Source of the DNA: Apostichopus japonicus
Lineage: Eukaryota; Echinodermata; Holothuroidea; Aspidochirotida; Stichopodidae
Length of the DNA: 64,000 nt
Assembly (NCBI RefSeq): GCF_037975245.1
Contig: NC_092581.1
Span: 6,973,501 to 7,037,500, forward strand
Reading direction: 5' to 3'
The notes under the pieces are model-generated. The model was not told the DNA's origin. It did not search any database and saw only the letters and a program-made list of their open reading frames with translations. Below are positions 57,700-64,000 of the stretch, piece after piece. Numbering within the stretch: the first letter of the stretch is position 1; each line of letters begins with the position of its first letter. The position numbers and the translations under genes are program-made.

Positions 57700-58470
57700 T
57701 CACAGTGACCACTCACTTTCTACAGATTTGGGTAGAATCAATGTTTTTAGATGTTGCTTTTGTTAAGCTGTGGTCAAATGGCATTTAAGGTCAGTTGAGG
57801 CCATAAGTGGTATTCCAGAATGAGTGCCATATATGGTGAGTAGCATTCTCACAATCAGTAACAAGCATGTACAATTTTGGGTAGAGGTCACTGGTCATTT
57901 GAGCTCCCTCAAATGGCAATCCTTAAACCCTCTAAACATGGGCGGGATTACGGGGGGGGGGGGCAAGAGGGGGCATTTGCCCCCCACTTTTCCCCAAATC
58001 TTAGTTCACTTTTTTGTCATTTTTGCAGACAAATGTGCACAACCCTAATCGAAATTATTCCCCCATAACAGCTCTATCAAATAGGCCTATTTGTTTCGAA
58101 TCTAAGTCGAATTTGTGTTTAAGATCGTAACATGTAGCATGCAGAATAGCTGGAGCTAGCACATGGTTCGCAGCACAGGTTACGAATCCTGGAGCTAACA
58201 CACTAGCGATTCAATTCTGCATGTGATGAATCCGCGGCATGTGCTTACAGTGCTAGCTTCAGGAATTGATTTTCAACATTGCTGCTCTACTGAACGCGTT
58301 GAATAACTAAATCCAGAGAAACTATTTACGAAAGCCAGATTTGCATATTGGGTATATCAATAAGTAAATTCAATACACTGACACATGACACCCCCCCCCC
58401 CCGTGTCATTCAACAATATGCAATGGCAATGCCAATGTAATTTCTTTACTGCTCGAAATCACCCCTCCTC
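57700..58470. other. repeat-derived intergenic sequence
   Basis: Includes a G12 run near 57951-57963 within a MITE-like GGGCGGGATTACGGGG phrase, a C14 run near 58389-58402, and no gene. Confidence 0.5.
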
Positions 58471-59290
58471 GACTTCAGTGGCGATGGAACCGGTGGACTT
58501 GAGGGGCTTAACCCCCATGAAAAAAGTGGGGGGGGGGTAAAGGTATGTTCAGCCCCAATGTTTGCCAAGTGCTCCAAGAAGTGGGGACCGCGAGGAGAAT
58601 TTCGAAGTGGGTGCTGAACATATTCTTGATCGGTCCAAATGCACAATATACTAATAATTTTAGGGGGAAAGAACTGTCTAGATGCGATTTATTGTTACCA
58701 GAGGTGTCATTTTTGCTGATCTAGGATTTCCTTTTTGCTTAAATTTTGATGCGCCGCACCAACTGATGGTGGTGCACTGCCTAAATAATGACGTATAAGC
58801 TTCAGTTGTACATCACCATATAAGTTCTTCTATCCGTCTTCCCTAAATTTAAACACGTTCATTAATTGTTTGGATGCAATTTAAAGCCTATATGGGTGTT
58901 AATTTTACAGATCTAAGGGTACCTTTCATCGAAAATTTCGACGTGATCCTTGTCAACCAATGATGGCGCTCCGCTTAGATAGTGACGTATAAAAAAGGTG
59001 TACATCACCATCTGACCATATGTTCTACTATCAATCCTCTTCAAATTTTTAAACAATAATTAGCTATCTAGATACAAATTGCAGACATGAGATCCATATT
59101 TCAAGGATGGGTACATGCAGCTTAGAGCACTCGGGAAGTGCCGTTTCCGGCCATCTGGAGGGTTTGTAAAGCCCAAAAATTTCTTGAACGCTCCGCGCCA
59201 ATCGATGGTGGTGCTCTGCTTAGATAGTCTTGCTGGCAGGTTTGCCCCCCCCCTCACTTTCACAACTCAAATCCTGCCCCTGCCTCTAAA
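58471..59290. repeat. cluster of MITE fragments sharing the GCGCCA core
   Basis: The core palindrome characteristic of the 5181-5470 MITE appears three times in diverged form, near 58755, 58953 and 59194, each followed by a TTAGATAGT-like phrase. No complete terminal repeats could be paired. Confidence 0.55.
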
Positions 59291-61090
59291 CATGATAACT
59301 CAAGATTGCAACTGAAGTGGATAGTTTAGACGCTAGGGTTATTAGGCAGTAAGTTATATAGTGAAATATAAATATATGTCACTCATCTCAAACACTTTAG
59401 TCCTTTTTGCGCTAGGTTGCTGTCTCGTACAAACCCTACAGACAGGCTCCAATGAAAAATCCAAACACAAATCCCAATATCAAAATCCTAATCCATAAAA
59501 ACAATATAATTCGCCCGGAAGCAGGGAGAACACATATTCGATTTGATATGGAATAAAAGTAGGGAAAAACAATAAAGGTTTTCCGTTCAAGCGTAATTTT
59601 GTCGTAAAATATATAATATCGTTGAATTTTGTAATCCAATTGTATCGTAGTCGTAAGTAGCTATAATCTTTCATTGTGTGAAAGATTAGGCTTATCTTTT
59701 ATAAGAACAAAAATATCCATTGTTTTATTGAAACCAATGTCTCTTGACCCAGCATGAGTCATGACATTGATGAAGTTATGATTGAGCGTAATTAATCTTC
59801 TGAAAATGAGGGCGCACTTCCGATTTACAAAAGTTGCAGTCCTCTACTATAGGAAATGAAAGTGAGTTTATGGCTGCTTTCATTTTTAGCTGGGGCAGAT
59901 GTCATTATTTTAAGAGAAAATGCATCTTCACAACATTCTTAATTTGTGGACTTGACAACACATGTCAAATGACCACCTACCTTACAGCAATTTAACTTCT
60001 AAAACCAATTCATATAATTCCATGGTATTTCCTTCAATCTGAAAAAGATGTCATGCAATAAGATCATTCTCTACAGTATGGTAACAATAGCAAATGTTGG
60101 TGTAATACTGTGTTAAAAAAACTGAGAAAAGATCATCCTTATGTTTGATCTAAGTAGTGCTATCTTCATCTTTCTCAAGTGGTTTCAACTTTGACAAATA
60201 GGTAATTGCAGAAAAGAATGCACAACACTTTCTAGCAACTGTCTACATAAAAAAATGAAACTCATTCAGGCTGACTGACATCTTTCAGGCAAGGACTCAC
60301 CAAGCCTTCTGGTTCAATTAAATGTCCAGAGTGTACACCAAGTACACATTGCATCATTCCTACTACCTACTGTATGTTCTGGCACACAAGAAGTTTGACA
60401 ATGCATTGAAAACTGGGACTGGACATACTGTATTGTAGAGTGCAGTGAATGGAAAATTTGATACATTTTAAACAATCATAAAACTACTGTAGAATTGGAT
60501 AATTTCTGAGTTACACTCATTTATTGACCCATGGTAAGCGGTGAATCTCGGTTAGCTTAAAGAGCTAATCTTACCCAAGACCCTTCGTCTTTTCAATCAT
60601 ATCTTTTCAGCACCTATTGTAGATTTATGGAACTCTTTGGTAAAGTTGGATGAGAAAGCACTTGTGTATTTCTCATATTGGGTCTTCTTTTTTCCTCACT
60701 GGTACATTGCTTGCAAATATTGATCAGTATCATCATTGCATAAAGTTAACTCTGTGTAGTTGTGAGAAGGTATTGTAATTCACTGTTATGTAAAGTCTTC
60801 ATCAATTATTCCAGAATGCATGTTCCATTACAAAAATGTTACATGATACACTAGAAAAGACATTCATCTGGGGACTTTGGTGGGATTCGAACCCACACTC
60901 CAAAATCATGCTTTGGATTCAACCTCATGACAAAGTCTTGTACACAAGAATGTCCAACCTGGATAACATGCTCTATGTATGTGTAATGAACAGTACAGAA
61001 TTTGCTTAGAAAAGGCATTGTGAGAACTATGTATTAAATATGAAGTAAAATAACATCATAGGAATGATGACAAACTTATTGATTTATTTT
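59291..61090. other. AT-rich intergenic
   Basis: No gene recognised. Short minus-strand frames near 59440-59670 are hydrophobic but unsupported by any motif. Confidence 0.5.
60870..60930 (-). repeat. tRNA-like SINE remnant
   Basis: On the minus strand 60883-60893 is a consensus B box (GGTTCGAATCC), followed by CACCAAAGTCCCC. No matching acceptor 5' strand or A box is present, so it is not a functional tRNA gene. Confidence 0.45.
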
Positions 61091-61261
61091 CAGTTTTAAT
61101 GAATTTGAACCAAGGGCGGCGGAAGCACTTTTAATCTGGGGTGGGGGCACCAACGTCTATTGTGGATCAACATTAGCAAAAACCATGATAGTTATCGTGA
61201 CCACAACAAGAATCGGGTGATATGTAGGAATGTCATAGAAAGTAGATCATCCATGCTGTTT

Positions 61262-61460
61262 TTGTGGAGGTCAAAGGTCATCTGAGGTCAAATGCAAAAA
61301 CCAAACATTATAATTGATGAGGCAAATTTTGATTAAGCCTAAACTTGGTGTGTATGACCTTCATAGTAAATTTATGAGCCCTATTGGTTTTGGTGGAGGT
61401 CAAGGTCATCTGAGGTCAAACTTTGAAAACCTTGTATTTAGCATAGCTGAATCTAGAGGC
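61262..61460. repeat. 129-bp GGTCA-rich tandem repeat
   Basis: GGAGGTCAAAGGTCATCTGA-type phrases start at about 61267 and 61396, 129 bp apart, with matching sequence between. Similar in composition to the repeats at 6.5 kb and 19.6 kb. Confidence 0.7.
61268..61290 (+). promoter_or_regulatory. DR1 plus DR4 nuclear-receptor-type half-sites
   Basis: AGGTCAAAGGTCA (61268-61280) is a perfect DR1, and a third AGGTCA follows after four bases, giving a DR4. The context is a repeat unit; activity is inference. Confidence 0.35.
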
Positions 61461-61780
61461 AAACTTTGATTGGGCTTATCCTTGTAATATGCAGAATATT
61501 GATACCTATTGCGTTTGGTTATATTGAATGGATGCGTGTCCTAAATCTTGTGGTACCTACTCTCCAGTGTATATAATTCCAGAACAAGTTGGTATTATAT
61601 CATGGAGGTACCTCCATGATTATATTAACCACTACATCATATTGCAATCTTGTAACGACAGCAAATAACTGTGCCAATTGGAATAATTTCTGTTACTGAT
61701 TTATACGTGTCATTAGAGGAGACCCTCTTGGATCACTTGTGGAGCAGATGTGATCCCATGTAATGACAATTGCAATGACA

Positions 61781-61812
61781 AAAGTGTCTGTCTGTCTGTC
61801 TGTCTGTCTGTC
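61781..61812. repeat. (TGTC)n microsatellite
   Basis: Eight TGTC/GTCT units without interruption. Confidence 0.95.
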
Positions 61813-62035
61813 AGATTGTTGTTGATGTTACTGATTAGATTTTACCTATCAAACTTAATTTTATTTCTATATTTTATAGACTATACTATAAATGCTTCAA
61901 GAAAGCCTATGGTGATACTCAGCAGGCTGGTGTCCTCCAACACCTAGAAAATCTGATTCTTCAACTCAACCACCTCGGCAGATAGCCTGTGACTGTGTCA
62001 AAATGGACTGCACTTCAGAAAACCAGCTAATAGTA

Positions 62036-63690
62036 GGTATTTGCACACTGTTGATGAAACAAGTTCTTAGCACAGTTTAACGACAATTCTGTCGTATATC
62101 TCTTCCAATGACTCATTCATGCGGTGGAGGCGTTCCTATGGGATGTCTTATTGTCACCAATGAAAGCATCAACACAATTAAGGCCGCTCTGTCCTTATAC
62201 CTTCAATTGATTCCAGAGGATGGTTTTTATGGGCGAGGAAGTACTGGACCCAAGCTTATAATGACTGATGATAGTGTTGCTGAACGCACAGCGCTTCAAG
62301 CAGTGTTCGACGTTGCTTCTTTGAATCTTCCATGTTTTGCAGGCTACCTGGAGGTGGCTATGGGATGCAAAACATGGTATTAGTAACCAGTGTTAAAATC
62401 TGCTATATGCTGATGATGCTTAACAACTTGATGTGTACACGTCCATGCTCACAAATAACACAGTAATTAAGTATACAAGCTTCCATTAAAGCAACTGTAT
62501 AGCTGCAAAGAACAATGGGCCCTATGCTATAGAAAAGATATTCCGGTGAGAGGAATAACACAAACAATTATTGTGTAGCCGCAATGTTTGTTTCAAACGA
62601 TCGTATCCTGCAATGCAGCAAGGCATTTAATGATGTCCAGCTTTTTGATTTTGTGTCAACAAGAATGATGGACTTCTATGAGCTACGCTTGTTGCACATT
62701 GCAATGTATCATTGTATCATTACAAGAAGAGTAAATTCTTGCCACCTGCAAGTTCCATCGACCAAGAGCAGATTGTTTCCATATCTGAAACAAAGTACAG
62801 TGTACCCAGTTCCAGTGAAGATGGCATTGTTTATACTGTAAATACTGTAGTCGGCTTGTGTACACGTTATTTTGGTCTAAACGGAGCACCGTGTAAATAT
62901 CAAGCAGCTGTCCTCAAGAAGTTTCACATCACTAAACTATATTCCTGTGAATGATCCTGAAGAGAGGAATGCATTGTGTTATATTGCAATAGGGCAAAAA
63001 CTGAGCCATGACTGGTTTAAGTTGTTGCACCAATATGATGGAAAGTACTAGTGAGTATTCAGCTGTGTCGTCAGATGAATATATGGAAGCACTAAGGCTG
63101 TATTAGGCAGCTTGGGCCAGCAAAAAAAGTTGCATACTACAACTACTAACAGCAGTGCATCTGATATGATGGAAAGTACTTGTGAGTATTCAGATGTCGT
63201 CAGATGAATATAGAAGCACTACTGCTGTATTACGCAGCTTGGACCATCAAAGAGTATTTCAAAATGCATATCTTGCAAGGACTGCACATTATACTGCTGA
63301 CTCCCAGAGTAACCCCTACAAACCAGAGTTAAAATGACTTCACAGACTACTTTGACTTGTTATTGGAGAAGTTAAATGACAACCCAGAATGCTATGCTCC
63401 TGCTATTGAATCATTCATTAAATCTGGTAGGAAGCTTCATACTGATGCCGCCTTACTTTCTGCATTGAATTGCTTTGGGAAGTTTTCAGGCCTAAAATCA
63501 AAATGCAAGTAAAGCAATCTAGTCCGCTTGAAAACAATTGGTGTGCAGCCAACTGCATTATCAAGAAGAAAGATGCCTATTCAGGGCAGATCTTCTCATG
63601 GTGGAGGCCGTCAAGTAAATCATCGCATGTACAAGACATCGTTATGCAAGCATAAGAAAGAAAACCAAAATTCTCTCCACTTCTCCCCCT
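62036..63690 (+). pseudogene. decayed MULE-type transposase gene
   Basis: The frame at 62108 reads MTHSCGGGVPMGCLIVTNES, EDGFYGRGSTGPKLIMTDDS and AERTALQAVF, the pattern of animal MULE transposases with the second catalytic Asp in MTDD. After a shift near 62326 comes FHVLQATWRWLWDAKHG. A SWIM-type zinc-finger region follows at about 62850-62920 (GLCTRYFGLNGAPCKYQAAV) in which two expected ligands read Arg and Tyr. NALCYIAIGQKLSHDWFKLL and, at 63339-63600, ECYAPAIESFIKSGRK and KTIGVQPTALSRRK mark the C-terminus. The segment with the first catalytic Asp is missing between about 62070 and 62105. Many stops. No terminal inverted repeats were found. Confidence 0.8.
63034..63295. repeat. 131-bp tandem duplication inside the MULE pseudogene
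   Basis: TATGATGGAAAGTACT starts at 63034 and 63165 and is followed each time by GTGAGTATTCAG and GTCGTCAGATGAATATA. Confidence 0.85.
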
Positions 63691-63705
63691 AAGGGTAGAC
63701 ATGCA

Positions 63706-63984
63706 CATAGGCGTAGGAGCCTCATTTGATTTGGGGGGGCTGTAACGACTTGCCTGAAAAATATAACCAAAATTTTTCACGCGTTCCACATGTCAATGTG
63801 CATATCTAATAGGCATCAATCAGTTATTACATCACCTGCCAATAACATAAAATAATTTTCCCTGTTACTACCCTTCCATATTGGTTAGAATTATTGAGGA
63901 AGTCATTACAACAATAATGATAATAATAATATAAGTTTAACCATTGAAAAACACATTGCAAATTCTTCTTCTTTCAGTAGGTGC
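63706..63984. repeat. MITE-like sequence
   Basis: Begins near CATAGGCGTAGGAGCC with a GGGGGGG run, in the style of the GC-ended MITEs. The opposite end is not seen in the window. Confidence 0.35.
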
Positions 63985-64000
63985 CAGTGGCGGAGCTAGG
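63985..64000 (+). mobile_element. start of a CAGTGGCGGAGC-ended MITE (cut by window end)
   Basis: CAGTGGCGGAGCTAGG matches the inverted right end of the MITE at 27815-28199. Confidence 0.65.

Noticed and set aside
60870-60930. Functional tRNA gene on the minus strand
   Set aside because: B box is good but no A box or acceptor pairing; treated as a SINE remnant.

Overview
The window looks like eukaryotic nuclear DNA from a marine invertebrate, most likely a deuterostome such as an echinoderm; this is inference. The reasons are AT-rich, gene-poor sequence with GT-AG introns, tRNA-derived SINEs, and many different transposon families, together with THAP and P2X7-C-terminal-like genes of kinds common in such genomes. 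No intact long host gene is present. Most long open frames belong to transposable elements, and nearly all are broken.

Layout. 0.4-10.6 kb: a degenerate tandem-repeat region hit by hAT-type elements with 8-bp target-site duplications (TSDs): two opposite-facing copies of one family (386-3289, 8592-10318), a CGATTA-rich element (7325-8343) and a short MITE (5181-5470). 12.2-18.8 kb: a Ty3/gypsy retrotransposon on the minus strand with near-identical LTRs but many coding lesions. 19-24.5 kb: minisatellites, two tRNA-derived SINEs and a MITE carrying 73-bp repeats. 24.8-32.4 kb: a complete Ty1/copia retrotransposon (minus strand; LTRs, initiator-Met-type primer site, 5-bp TSD) that received three later insertions: a solo LTR, a short MITE and a 1.9-kb hAT-like element.

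33.8-48.9 kb holds a decayed multi-exon THAP-type gene on the minus strand. A three-exon P2X7-C-terminal-domain gene with one in-frame stop lies on the plus strand between its exons. Two same-orientation copies of an unusual 6.7-7.1 kb DNA element occupy 41344-48395 and 49951-56666. This element has short CCCCT inverted ends, a 61-bp repeat array at one end, a 26-bp repeat array with octamer motifs at the other, and two divergently oriented spliced genes inside. One encodes a zinc-ribbon protein resembling the N-terminal part of a transposase and the other a BEN-like domain. It is the best candidate here for something undescribed.

56.7-64 kb contains fragments of the hAT families, minisatellites with nuclear-receptor-type half-sites, and a decayed MULE transposase gene (about 62.0-63.7 kb). 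Single-base frameshifts recur throughout; some could be assembly errors rather than biology.
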